DNA of 64,000 nucleotides from Chitinophaga sp. (GCF_019236475.1 NZ_JAFAIX010000009.1:186001-250000), one strand, 5' to 3'. Numbered from the stretch's first letter, positions 53,502-62,382 are shown. Notes: generated by a model from the letters alone, not told the origin. Numbers and translations are program-made.

Positions 53502-54620
53502 TTAGCGGATGTCCTGGAGGTACAGTCCGCCGTCTGTAACGATACTTTCATCTTTCGTTAAGCCGGACTGGATCACAGTGGTGTCGGCATTTACAGACAT
53601 GATTTTTACTTTCCTTTTTACATAACGGTTTTTACCGGTTGCTACAAATACGTAATTGCTTTCATTGGTAAGGAATACCGCTTTGGATGGTATAACCACG
53701 GCTGGTGCGGGCTTCTCGAAGAATTCGACTGTTACATACATACCCGGACTCAATAATCGTTTACTATTGTCTGCTTCCATGAGTACTTCGATGCTTCTGG
53801 TTTCATCATCCACTACTGGCCCTATATGGAATATTTTGCAGGTCAGTTTTGCATCCGGCATAGAAGGAATGGTGATCATACATTCCGATGCATTGCGTAC
53901 TTTCTGGATATCTTTTTCTTTTACTTGTCCTGCGATCCATACTTTACCGAGGGCGGCGATCTTTGCTACAGCAGCGCCATCGTCTTTGATGAATTGGCCC
54001 AGTACTACTTTGTTTTCCAGGATTTCGCCGTTGATAGGTGCATAAACGGTCAGTGGTTGCCCGAGTGTAATGGTTTCTGGATTCGCTTTAAACACGCGGA
54101 TACCCATTACTGCATTTTCATATTCCCGTTTCTCTACCTCATAGGCTGTTTGTGCTTCTTCCAGATCTTTGGCGGTACCTACGCCATGTTCCATGAGATC
54201 TTTCTGGCGTTGTAATGTTCTTTTAGCCTGTTCCAGTTGAGATTTTTCCTGGAAATAAGTTTTTTGTGCTGCAAAGAAGTCTGGTGAGCTCAGTTCGAAT
54301 AAAGGTGTTTGCGGCGTGCATTGTTTTCCAAGGGAGAGGTAGGATCTTACTACTCTTCCGCTAAAAGGAGACGCAATTTCCGCAAAGGCGGTAGGTATGG
54401 TTTTCACCATACCTGCCGTTGTGAAAGTGTTGCTGTAATCCTGCATGCCGACAGTATTGGTTTTAATGCTACCTGCCACCACACCGCTATCGGCTACTAG
54501 GATGGTGTCCATACGTAAACTATTGCTAACAGTCTGCTGAGCGTCCTGGTGGTTATTGCAGGAACAGAATAAGGCAAGTCCTAACGCGCCACCGGCGTGT
54601 AAGAATTTCGTTTTTTTCAT
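53502..54620 (-). CDS. RND efflux periplasmic adaptor lipoprotein (CusB/CzcB-like)
   Basis: A 372-residue lipoprotein (LALFCSC, Cys21). A membrane-fusion-protein layout is visible: a beta-barrel/lipoyl region (AEIASPFSGRVVRSYLSLGK), an alpha hairpin (QEKSQLEQAKRTLQRQKDLM), a second lipoyl half (YAPINGEILENKVVLGQFIK) and a C-terminal barrel. It bridges pump and channel. The gene starts 35 bp after the mgtA stop, so the Mg-type ATPase and the efflux system may share a transcript. Confidence 0.93.
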   Translation of the reverse strand: MKKTKFLHAGGALGLALFCSCNNHQDAQQTVSNSLRMDTILVADSGVVAGSIKTNTVGMQDYSNTFTTAGMVKTIPTAFAEIASPFSGRVVRSYLSLGKQCTPQTPLFELSSPDFFAAQKTYFQEKSQLEQAKRTLQRQKDLMEHGVGTAKDLEEAQTAYEVEKREYENAVMGIRVFKANPETITLGQPLTVYAPINGEILENKVVLGQFIKDDGAAVAKIAALGKVWIAGQVKEKDIQKVRNASECMITIPSMPDAKLTCKIFHIGPVVDDETRSIEVLMEADNSKRLLSPGMYVTVEFFEKPAPAVVIPSKAVFLTNESNYVFVATGKNRYVKRKVKIMSVNADTTVIQSGLTKDESIVTDGGLYLQDIR

Positions 54621-54655
54621 GTTTGTTTTTATTGTAGGAAGATGCGACTATGGTA

Positions 54656-57352
54656 TTACAGCCACTGACTAAACTTTTTAATGAACCATGTTTTTATAAC
54701 CTGTGTTAAAAGACAATAACTGAGCAATATGCCGATCAGCCAGGGAAAATAGGACAGCGGCAAAGGTTCCATTTTTAAGGAACTGGCGAACGGAGAGAAA
54801 GGAATAGCAATCCCGATCATCATAATCACGGTAGTCAATAGAATCACCGGTGTAGCAGCAATACTTTGAATGAACGGTATCTTCCGTGTACGGATCATGT
54901 GTACGATCAAGGTTTGAGACAATAATCCTTCTATAAACCAGCCACTTTGGAACAGGGATTGTTTTTCCGGCATATTGGCTTTGAAGAAATAGAACATGAG
55001 GAAGAAAGTAGCATAGTCAAAGATGGAACTGATAGGTCCGATATAAATCATGAACCGGGAAATACCAGAAGCATCCCATTTTTTCGGACGTTCCAGGAAT
55101 TCTTCGTCCATTTTATCCCATGGAATAGATATCTGGGAGATGTCATACAATAGATTTTGCACCAGTAACTGTACGGGCAGCATGGGGAGGAAGGGCAGGA
55201 ATGCGCTCGCACCCAGCATACTGAACATATTACCAAAATTACTGCTGGCAGTCATCTTAATATATTTGATGATATTACCGAAAGTACGGCGGCCATAGAT
55301 CACCCCTTTACGCAATACGGTCAGGTCTTTTTCCAGCAGGATGATATCCGCGCTTTCGCGGGCAATATCCACGGCGGTATCTACGGTGATGCCTACATCT
55401 GCTTGTCGGAGGGCAGCGGCATCATTGATACCATCACCCAGGAATCCAACGGTATGGCCACTTTCCTGGAGTAGTTTTACAATCCTGGATTTCTGGTCAG
55501 GACTCAGTTTGGCCAGGATGGATACTTCTTTCAGGTGTTGTTTTAGCAGTTCATCATGCATTTTTTCGATATCTCTACCGAGGAGAACCTGATCTACTGG
55601 AATGCCCACTTCGCGGCATATTTTCCGGGTCACAATTTCGTTGTCGCCGGTCAGTACTTTGATATTTACGCCTAGTTGTTGTAAGGCTTTGATAGAAGTG
55701 ACTGCGGAAGGTTTTGGAGGGTCCATGAATCCGATGAAGCCGGTCAGTGTCATGCCTCGTTCATCTTCCACCGTGCAGGGTTGGTCGCCTGGGAAGTATT
55801 CTTTGATGGCCACGAGTAATACGCGTAATCCATCTTCATTCAATTTGGAAGAAATTCTTCTGATATTCTGGCGCAGGTCATGTTCCAGTGGAATGGTTTC
55901 TTTGTAGTCTTCTGGAATAGCAGGATTTACCGCGCGGTCGCATACTTGGAGCATTTCTTCCACCGCGCCTTTGCAGATCATGAGGTGAGAGCCATCCGCT
56001 TGTTTGAGGATAACGGACATGCGTCTACGTTGAAAATCGAATGGTAGTTCATCTACTTTTACGAAATTTTCTTCAGGATGTAAACTGCCATGCAATTCCA
56101 CATGTTTCAGCACAGCCACATCCAGCAGGTTTTTCAGGCCAGTTTGGTGATAACTGTTGAGGTACGCCCAATTGAGGACTTCATCATCTTCATGACCGAG
56201 GATATTCAGGTGTCTTTCGAGCACAATAGTATCGAGGGTCAGGGTACCTGTTTTATCTGTACACAGGACGTCCATGGCGCCAATATTTTGGATAGCATGG
56301 AGTCTCTTTACAATCACTTTTCTTTTACTCAGTTGTACGGCTCCTCTGGCCAGGTTGGCGGTAACGATCATGGGCAGCATTTCTGGGGTGAGACCTACTG
56401 CTACTGCGATGGCAAAGAGGAGGGCTTCCCACCAGTTTCCTTTGATGGTGCCGTTGATCACAAAGATCAGGGGTACCATGATCACCATGAAACGGATGAG
56501 GAGCAGACTTACCTTATTCACCCCTTTATCGAAGCTGGTTTCCGGTGATTTTCCGGTAACGGCTTTGCTCATGGAGCCGAAGAGGGTGAGGTTGCCGGTG
56601 TTCACCACGATGGCGGTAGCGGTGCCACTAATCACGTTGGTGCCCATGAAGCAGATATTTTCCAACTCCAGGATGGCTTTATCTCCATTTTCAACGGGGC
56701 CGGCGCTTTTTTCAACCGGTAATGCTTCCCCAGTGAGCATGGATTGGCTGATAAACAAGTCTCTGGAATAGAGAATACGACAATCTGCTGGCACCATGTC
56801 GCCGGCAGAGAGGTGTACAACATCTCCAGGAACGAGGTTCTTTATTTCTGTTTCAATTCTTCCTTCGTCTTTACGTATGGCCGTGGCAGTTACACGTACC
56901 ATATTGCGGAGCTTTTCAGCCGCGTTGGTACTGCGCATTTCTTGCCAGAAGCGAATGAAAGCACTGACAAATACCATGATACCCACCATGAGAACGGTTT
57001 TGTAGTCACGTTCGCCAGGAGCGGCCATGTATACATCAATAAAGAAGGAGATGCAGGCAATTAAAAGGAGTATTCCAATGAAAGGGTTCAGGAACGCATT
57101 GAACAGTTGTTTATACCAGGATGGCGCTTTTTCATGATGTATTTCATTAGGCCCCCAGGTGGTCAATCGTTCGTGGGCTTCTTTGTCTGTGAGTCCCTCT
57201 GGTTCGCTGTCCAGCATGGAATAGAGAAATGGCTGTGAAGCTGCGGCGGCATTGCGCAGTTTAACAGCAGCAGCGTTGGCGCGGCCTGCACCAGGAAATT
57301 TTTCCCTATACGCCTTTTTGAGCCTGTCGGCTTTTACGGCAGTAAAGTTCAT
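54656..57352 (-). CDS. mgtA: Magnesium-transporting P-type ATPase (MgtA/MgtB type)
   Basis: An 898-residue P-type ATPase of the IIIB class. Actuator motif SMLTGEALPVEK (~205), membrane helix 4 VGLTPEMLPMIV (~319-330), phosphorylation site CTDKTGTLTLD (Asp366) and hinge LGDGINDAAALRQADVGI are all present. The LTPEMLPM signature is that of MgtA/B importers rather than Ca or heavy-metal pumps. It should import Mg2+ when the ion is scarce. Upstream is a ~310-bp leader with a short acidic-proline ORF and a hairpin. Downstream on the same strand is a heavy-metal RND operon. Confidence 0.93.
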   Translation of the reverse strand: MNFTAVKADRLKKAYREKFPGAGRANAAAVKLRNAAAASQPFLYSMLDSEPEGLTDKEAHERLTTWGPNEIHHEKAPSWYKQLFNAFLNPFIGILLLIACISFFIDVYMAAPGERDYKTVLMVGIMVFVSAFIRFWQEMRSTNAAEKLRNMVRVTATAIRKDEGRIETEIKNLVPGDVVHLSAGDMVPADCRILYSRDLFISQSMLTGEALPVEKSAGPVENGDKAILELENICFMGTNVISGTATAIVVNTGNLTLFGSMSKAVTGKSPETSFDKGVNKVSLLLIRFMVIMVPLIFVINGTIKGNWWEALLFAIAVAVGLTPEMLPMIVTANLARGAVQLSKRKVIVKRLHAIQNIGAMDVLCTDKTGTLTLDTIVLERHLNILGHEDDEVLNWAYLNSYHQTGLKNLLDVAVLKHVELHGSLHPEENFVKVDELPFDFQRRRMSVILKQADGSHLMICKGAVEEMLQVCDRAVNPAIPEDYKETIPLEHDLRQNIRRISSKLNEDGLRVLLVAIKEYFPGDQPCTVEDERGMTLTGFIGFMDPPKPSAVTSIKALQQLGVNIKVLTGDNEIVTRKICREVGIPVDQVLLGRDIEKMHDELLKQHLKEVSILAKLSPDQKSRIVKLLQESGHTVGFLGDGINDAAALRQADVGITVDTAVDIARESADIILLEKDLTVLRKGVIYGRRTFGNIIKYIKMTASSNFGNMFSMLGASAFLPFLPMLPVQLLVQNLLYDISQISIPWDKMDEEFLERPKKWDASGISRFMIYIGPISSIFDYATFFLMFYFFKANMPEKQSLFQSGWFIEGLLSQTLIVHMIRTRKIPFIQSIAATPVILLTTVIMMIGIAIPFSPFASSLKMEPLPLSYFPWLIGILLSYCLLTQVIKTWFIKKFSQWL

Positions 57353-57476
57353 AAAAGGAATTTTAACAGATTAGGAAACCAGGTTAGGGTGAATTGACAA
57401 GGGAATCTCCTGGTCAGAAGAGTGCATGGCGAAAGGCCGGATTAAAACGGATATTGCGCATAAAGACTACTGTTGC

Positions 57477-57500
57477 CCAGCAGCCTTTATGAGCTGCTGG
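57477..57500 (-). promoter_or_regulatory. Hairpin in the mgtA leader
   Basis: CCAGCAGC and GCTGCTGG form an 8-bp GC-rich stem with an 8-nt loop. It begins a few bases after the stop codon of the leader ORF (57504) and lies ~125 bp before the mgtA ATG. There is no T run after it on the minus strand, so an anti-terminator or Rho-dependent role is more likely than simple termination. Confidence 0.5.
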
Positions 57501-57503
57501 CGG

Positions 57504-57551
57504 TTAGTGAATTATATGATAGAATTTACTATAATACGGATCTGCGTCCAT
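57504..57551 (-). CDS. Candidate MgtL-like leader peptide (15 residues)
   Basis: The ATG at 57551 opens a 15-residue ORF, MDADPYYSKFYHIIH. It lies ~25 bp after a TACTTTTG promoter box and ends just before a GC-rich hairpin in the mgtA leader. E. coli MgtL begins with acidic residues and prolines (EPDP), which destabilise ribosomes at low Mg2+ and so turn on mgtA. The DADP start here is similar in kind. Sequence similarity is limited to that feature, so this is a hypothesis. A second tiny ORF (57371-57427, MHSSDQEIPLSIHPNLVS) follows. Confidence 0.4.
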   Translation of the reverse strand: MDADPYYSKFYHIIH

Positions 57552-57577
57552 AGCCAGTTGTTTTTTTAATTACGCTG

Positions 57578-57585
57578 CAAAAGTA
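57578..57585 (-). promoter_or_regulatory. Bacteroidota -7 promoter box (TACTTTTG) for mgtA leader
   Basis: On the minus strand TACTTTTG fits the TAnnTTTG consensus of the primary Bacteroidota sigma factor and lies ~27 bp upstream of the leader ORF ATG. The -33 element is poor (a TTTC too close), so activity may need help or rest mainly on the -7 box. Confidence 0.5.
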
Positions 57586-57664
57586 GCGCCATATAATAGG
57601 AAACGTGATTAGGAGATAATAAGTTTTTTATTAGAATTTTATTAGAGATTTTTGTTCCTCTTAA

Positions 57665-58663
57665 ATGTTTGTAAACCATATGGAACAACCCACTATTTTT
57701 AATCGGCAGGAATGGATAAGATTATCGGAAGACACGGCTCGGCAGGAGCTGCAGCAGTTGGTCAAAGACCGGTTGCCAGGATTTAGTATTAAAGGATTTC
57801 AACGTTTTGAACGGTACGGCCAGGAGAATTTTACGGCCATCCTTGATTTTGAAGGAAAGGAGTTTGTTTTTGTCCCGGGAGACATGGTTACCCTGGGTTT
57901 TGATGCGCGCTCGATGCCATTGGAATTCTGGAAAGAGTTACTGGCGCCGTATGAATGGCCTGAAGAAGATGTGGAGCCTTACTTTCAGGCGCGTTTTTCT
58001 CCAGTACGACAGGTAACGATTGGGCCCATGATTGTAGAAAGGGAAGCGGTCAATAAGGGATACTTTGAAGTACCCCTAGACGATGAACGCCTTACCAGTG
58101 AGAAAGACTATGCCAGGGTGCTGAAAGAGGTCAGCGAAACACAACGGGAACAATACAGTTATAATATCGCGGGGCGGTACCAGGTAGTGAAATCAGGAGA
58201 TAAGATCACGGCTATGCTGTATTACCCGGCTGGGCTGGAGGAATTGGTGGCCGAAGTTACTGCCAGTGGTTTCCGGCTCCCGACGGAAGATGAGTGGGAA
58301 TATCTCTGTGGAGGAGGTTCCCGTACGATCCATCCTTGGGGGAATAAATTCCTCACTGGTGAAAAGCACCATCATTTTTCCGCAGATCATGACAAAAAGG
58401 AGTCTTTCTTCCTGGACCACCCTAATCACTTTGGATTAACCATTGCAAATGACCCTTATAAATTCGAAGTAATGATGGATAGCGAGTGGTTCCTGAAGGC
58501 CGGAGATGGTGGCTGCAACATCTGTGGTGGCTCGCCTATGGAAATGGGCTATCTACCTGTATCCTCCTATTACAGGGAGCCTTATATCTTCGAACCGGAT
58601 ATGAATTATGAGGAAGAAATAACCGGCGATTACACTTTTATCAGGCGGATAATAAGATTATAA
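57665..58663 (+). CDS. Formylglycine-generating-enzyme-like (FGE/SUMF1 fold) protein
   Basis: A 332-residue protein (an internal ATG at 57680 is an alternative start). The FGE-type C-lectin fold signature FRLPTEDEWEYLCGGG, followed by IHPWG, is clear (~residues 201-225). The end GCNICGGSPMEMGYLPVSSYY has two cysteines. The fold is used by sulfatase-activating enzymes, by iron enzymes such as EgtB/OvoA, and by ligand-binding proteins. The classical FGE Cys pair near the C-terminus is not obvious, so sulfatase activation is doubtful and no sulfatase is near. No signal peptide. Confidence 0.65.
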   Translation: MFVNHMEQPTIFNRQEWIRLSEDTARQELQQLVKDRLPGFSIKGFQRFERYGQENFTAILDFEGKEFVFVPGDMVTLGFDARSMPLEFWKELLAPYEWPEEDVEPYFQARFSPVRQVTIGPMIVEREAVNKGYFEVPLDDERLTSEKDYARVLKEVSETQREQYSYNIAGRYQVVKSGDKITAMLYYPAGLEELVAEVTASGFRLPTEDEWEYLCGGGSRTIHPWGNKFLTGEKHHHFSADHDKKESFFLDHPNHFGLTIANDPYKFEVMMDSEWFLKAGDGGCNICGGSPMEMGYLPVSSYYREPYIFEPDMNYEEEITGDYTFIRRIIRL

Positions 58664-58670
58664 TTTCTTG

Positions 58671-58709
58671 TTTATGTCGTTCCTGCCCGCCGGGCAGGAA
58701 CGACATAAA
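58671..58709. terminator. 39-bp perfect palindrome between convergent genes
   Basis: TTTATGTCGTTCCTGCCCG is followed, after one central base, by its exact complement. It lies between the convergent FGE-like gene (stop 58663) and the hypothetical gene ending at 58721, 7-11 bp from each, so it can terminate both. The 19-bp arms with almost no loop are unusually long for an ordinary terminator. Confidence 0.75.
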
Positions 58710-58720
58710 AGATCAAATAA

Positions 58721-59329
58721 CTAAATAACTTTCTTCACTACTTTGCCCTTGGCATCCATTGTTTCCAGGTATGGGGTGCCGAGGCTATCCACCATCAAGC
58801 GCAGTCTTACTTTGCCATCAGGGCCATTGATTTGAAGGCCGGCAACGCCGTTTGTAGTGTTCAGATTGATTCTATTGACACCGCTGCCAAGAGGGGCGCC
58901 AGGTACCTTGTCATTGACCATTAAACCAGCGCTGAAATTCTTACCGGCGAGGTCTTCTTGGGTGATGATACCGATGGCATCATTGTTATCATAGTCGAAG
59001 GCCATTACGCGGAAACCGGAGCCATTTGCTTTGGCCATGGCCAGTCCGCCGCATTCGTTCCCTTTTTCATCATAGAAGATAAACCCGGCAGGATTGAACC
59101 TGCGTTTGTAGGTTTGGCCACCTACCATTGGAGGGGGCGTGCGTTCTTCATTGGCGATAACAATCCTGTTGTTTCCTTTGTCGTCTACGATGTTGATGCG
59201 TTTTACAGAAATTTCATCAAAGGTTTCCTTTACATTTTTAAAGGCCATCAGCATCATAGCCAAGCCTACAGTAGTGATGCAGGAATAGATAATAAGAAAG
59301 CGATTCGTGGAGTTGGGTGATTTTAACAT
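58721..59329 (-). CDS. Membrane-anchored hypothetical protein
   Basis: A 202-residue protein with one N-terminal membrane segment (FLIIYSCITTVGLAMMLMAF). The outer part contains repeated beta-like phrases of the form IVDDKGNNRIVIAN, FIFYDEKGNECGGLAM and LQINGPDGKVRLRLMVD. Each has a D/E-x-K/G-N turn, suggesting a small repeat beta sheet. I know similar Bacteroidota hypotheticals but no function. It stands alone, convergent with the FGE-like gene. Confidence 0.6.
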   Translation of the reverse strand: MLKSPNSTNRFLIIYSCITTVGLAMMLMAFKNVKETFDEISVKRINIVDDKGNNRIVIANEERTPPPMVGGQTYKRRFNPAGFIFYDEKGNECGGLAMAKANGSGFRVMAFDYDNNDAIGIITQEDLAGKNFSAGLMVNDKVPGAPLGSGVNRINLNTTNGVAGLQINGPDGKVRLRLMVDSLGTPYLETMDAKGKVVKKVI

Positions 59330-59407
59330 ATTGAGATGGATTATATACGGGATTTCATATAGCCGACGAAGTTAGTATATAATCCTCACATGTTTTATTG
59401 CTTCTTA

Positions 59408-60172
59408 TCAGTTTCCTCCTTCCATAAATTGCTGGACGAATTCATTGTAAGCCAGGCCCACAGGGAGTTCTTTATCGACAGATAATACGCGTCGTTGTAC
59501 CAGTACCGTTTCTTGTTTAACGGGATTAAATCCTTCTGTCGTCACTTCTTTCCAATAAATTCCTGAGCCTCTTTTTTGCCAAGAAGGAAGGTCATTGAAA
59601 TTGATGCCATGCGCAAACAGCAGTTCATTTTTATCGGATGTGGAGAGTTTGTTGATGCGTTCTGTTGCTTCAACAGCGGTATGGGAGAGACTCCGCAACA
59701 GCCAATAGCAGTGCGCGCTCAGCGAATTGCGATGCGCGTCTTCATGTCTCCATCTAAAATAATCTGATACCAGTGAACTATTTGGGAGTTGGCATATTCT
59801 ACAATCGAATGTACCAATATCTCCCAACTGCATAGAAAAGCGTGCGCTGGCTTCCGCCGCAAGAATGGAATTGTATTTCCGTTCTTTTCTGCTGAACGCA
59901 TTTTCATGTAGATGGAATAATAGGGAGATTTCATCGCTCTGCGTATAGCCGTATACGATATTGAAGCCGCATGTCATCAAGTGACGGACTGTTTCAATCA
60001 TATATTCGTGGAAACGCGGATCAAAGGGTTTTTCAAATGCATGTTTCTCTTTCGTCAGTTTGGTAAAGTTGCGGCCATCAATTCTGGCCACCATATACAT
60101 TTCAGGGAGAATGCATTTATCGTCATGGGTTTCAAATACCCGCATTTTCTTATCTAGGTCATCAAATTTCAT
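59408..60172 (-). CDS. Thg1-like 3'-5' RNA polymerase (tRNA-His guanylyltransferase family)
   Basis: A 254-residue protein of the Thg1 superfamily. The metal-binding acids are in place: Asp32 in VARIDGRNFTKLT and Asp80-Glu81 in YGYTQSDEISLLF. Downstream family phrases are also present (RKYNSILAAEASARFS, FDCRICQLPNSSLVSDYFRW, and HRNSLSAHCYW, which is close to the usual H-IN-NLYNT position but changed). Bacterial Thg1-like proteins add nucleotides 3' to 5' onto truncated tRNA 5' ends. The start overlaps the end of a polynucleotide-kinase-like gene by 11 bp, so the two are translationally coupled. Confidence 0.9.
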   Translation of the reverse strand: MKFDDLDKKMRVFETHDDKCILPEMYMVARIDGRNFTKLTKEKHAFEKPFDPRFHEYMIETVRHLMTCGFNIVYGYTQSDEISLLFHLHENAFSRKERKYNSILAAEASARFSMQLGDIGTFDCRICQLPNSSLVSDYFRWRHEDAHRNSLSAHCYWLLRSLSHTAVEATERINKLSTSDKNELLFAHGINFNDLPSWQKRGSGIYWKEVTTEGFNPVKQETVLVQRRVLSVDKELPVGLAYNEFVQQFMEGGN

Positions 60173-60608
60173 GCTGCCAGGGTTTTATGTCGAATTGGTT
60201 ATCTTTTATGGTAACGTAAAACATTTCATCAAATCCTTCTTCAGGAGAGGGTATCTGCAGTCGGTTATAGGCGCCTCGTACGCCCTTCTCCGGAATGAGC
60301 GCCTTACCGCTTCTGGTATTGTTGCGAATGAGGGCTTCTCCCAAGTTCGACTGAAAGTAATAGCACCGGATCTGATATTGGTGCTGTTTGGCCAGGGATA
60401 TGTATTTGGCCCGGTCTGCCACCGTGAGATTAGTATTGTCAATGACGAATTTCTGGGAGGTACGTAAGCATGCGTCCAGGAATATGTCTTCCCGGTTTCT
60501 GGTATTTAGCAGATCTAAAGAGATGCGTACATGTGTGGCAAAAAAATGCTGCTGGTAAAAGCTGGATTTACCTGTTGCCTGAATCCCGCAAAATATAATA
60601 GCTTCCAT
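60162..60608 (-). CDS. Polynucleotide-kinase-like P-loop protein
   Basis: A 148-residue protein from the ATG at 60608 (MEAIIFCGIQATGKSSF); the frame stays open upstream but without family match. Walker A is GIQATGKSS (8-16). The kinase-specific phrase FVIDNTNLTVADRAKYI resembles the D-N-T-N region of T4 Pnk and bacterial Pnkp kinases, and the tail IPEKGVRGAYNRLQIP, then GFDEMFYV, is common in that group. It would phosphorylate 5'-OH ends of RNA or DNA. It overlaps the Thg1-like gene by 11 bp, suggesting a two-step RNA 5'-end repair unit. Confidence 0.82.
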   Translation of the reverse strand: MEAIIFCGIQATGKSSFYQQHFFATHVRISLDLLNTRNREDIFLDACLRTSQKFVIDNTNLTVADRAKYISLAKQHQYQIRCYYFQSNLGEALIRNNTRSGKALIPEKGVRGAYNRLQIPSPEEGFDEMFYVTIKDNQFDIKPWQHEI

Positions 60609-60975
60609 TACTACTTGGTTGGCAGATTTATTTTCACCGATATTAGTAAAAACCAGAAGATACAACAAATATTCCGTAGCTTCCTAAGACCCATGATACC
60701 ACCGGATGAGGCAGTTAGATAAATTCACTATATTTGCCGCAAAGCAGATGATTCCAAAGACTGCGATAATTGCTAAAGATTGTCTTTAACCTCATCGTTA
60801 GGTGCAATAACTAACAACATTGTTAGCCATAAAATAAGAACGTCATGCGAAAAAGAAATAATGCCCAATCGGTTAATAGGAATGTAATATTGAAACTATT
60901 TCCCTTGTTCCGACGTTAAATCGGAATCTGCTACTACTGTACATGTTTTTTGGATTTTAAAAATGCTATCTGTCA
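60609..60975. promoter_or_regulatory. Divergent intergenic region with palindromic operator candidate
   Basis: The 367 bp between the kinase gene and the TolC-like gene contain CTAACAA-CA-TTGTTAG at 60811-60826, a 7-bp inverted repeat typical of TetR-type operators, ~150 bp before the TolC-like ATG. A weak hairpin TCCGA...TCGGA lies at ~60910. No regulator gene is adjacent within the window. Confidence 0.4.
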
Positions 60976-62382
60976 ATGAAAAGTAAGCTGTCATTCCTGC
61001 TCCTGTCACTCCTTTTTTACCACTACAGCAATGGGCAGTCGGCCCCTGGATTTAAGGAGTTGCTGGATAGCGCCATGGTACGGGATGCAGATCTAAGAAC
61101 GCAACTTACTAAAAACAAGTTGACCGTGCTAGATGAGCATAAGTTGAAAGATGTTTACCTGCCTACCCTGGAATTGAGTGGTATGGCCGGTTATATGAAT
61201 GCTACCGCACATGTTATTTCACCGGAATTGAACCTGCAACCCTTCCTGAATATCCCGGAAGGTAAATACAACAATAACATCAATGTTTCTGGCTTCTCAG
61301 GGCTGGCAAAAGCAGATGCCAAAATGTTGTTGTATTCCGGCGGAAAAGTAAAATACCTGCGTAAAGCGGTAGAAGAGAAAAAGATGTCCGAGGATATCTT
61401 GCTGGAGAAGACTTCTGATGAAGTAATTGCGGTGATTTCCAGTGCCTACGACCAGTTGGCGCTGATACATCAATCGAGAAAGGTGTTGGATGAAGGTAAG
61501 CGTAGGCTCGATGCCAATCGTAAAACAGCCGATAAGGCTTTAGGTTATGGCCTGATAACGCCTTACGATCATAAAAAAATAGAATTGGCCCAGGCCACCC
61601 TGGATGCAAAAATCGCGGAATATGAAGGGAAAAGGGACCTATTGCTAACACAATTGGAAGTATTAACCGGGATAGACAAAGGTCGACTCCAACTGATAGC
61701 ACCCGTATTGGTAGCAGTGGTGCCAGAAACGCCTCGTAAAACCATTGAAGACCGAGCGGAAATCCGGGCGTTAGACCGCGGTATTACTGCATCCGGTTAC
61801 AAAATAAAAGCAGAACAAACTTGGTGGATTCCCAAAGTACAGTTAATGGCGTCTACTTATTACCTGGGACTGTATGGCACGAGGATAAAGTCGTCTGACA
61901 ATATCATACCTCCTATACCGGCCCTTAATTACCCAGGGCATAAATTGGACTGGAGGCCCACCAATTTGAATATATTCCCCATATTCCTGGGAGGCATCGG
62001 ATTCAAATGGGAGATCTTTGACGGTCGGGAAGGTAAACATGCCATTGAAACGGCTCGCATTGACCGGGAACTGTTAGAGAACCAGAAATATGATGCTAGG
62101 CGTAAGCTAACGTTAAATCAGGCAAACAATCAATCGAACTACGAGATTGCCAATGCCCAGATTGCGCTAAAAAGGAAGCAGAAAGAAGTGGCAGGCGATG
62201 CCCTAGTACAGGCTGAAAAAGAATTCCGCTACGGTATGACAAAATCTACCCAGTTGATAGAAGCCGAAAACGACCTAGAGATGGCAGAACTGGATTACCA
62301 GAATGCTATCTTTAATCAGCGCAGAGCAGCTATTGAAATGATGAGATCCACACAGGAACTGGACGTCAATAAGCTGTATTAA
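60976..62382 (+). CDS. TolC-family outer-membrane efflux protein
   Basis: A 468-residue exported protein (signal SKLSFLLLSLLFYHYSNGQ). It has two OEP-type helical repeats (DLRTQLTKNKLTVLDEHKLK, DANRKTADKALGYGLITPYD, and later EKEFRYGMTKSTQLIEAEND). It is the first gene of an export operon with a HlyD-like lipoprotein (49 bp downstream) and an ABC-2 permease. It is distinct from the TolC-like protein of the metal operon and probably serves drug or lipid export. Confidence 0.9.
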   Translation: MKSKLSFLLLSLLFYHYSNGQSAPGFKELLDSAMVRDADLRTQLTKNKLTVLDEHKLKDVYLPTLELSGMAGYMNATAHVISPELNLQPFLNIPEGKYNNNINVSGFSGLAKADAKMLLYSGGKVKYLRKAVEEKKMSEDILLEKTSDEVIAVISSAYDQLALIHQSRKVLDEGKRRLDANRKTADKALGYGLITPYDHKKIELAQATLDAKIAEYEGKRDLLLTQLEVLTGIDKGRLQLIAPVLVAVVPETPRKTIEDRAEIRALDRGITASGYKIKAEQTWWIPKVQLMASTYYLGLYGTRIKSSDNIIPPIPALNYPGHKLDWRPTNLNIFPIFLGGIGFKWEIFDGREGKHAIETARIDRELLENQKYDARRKLTLNQANNQSNYEIANAQIALKRKQKEVAGDALVQAEKEFRYGMTKSTQLIEAENDLEMAELDYQNAIFNQRRAAIEMMRSTQELDVNKLY

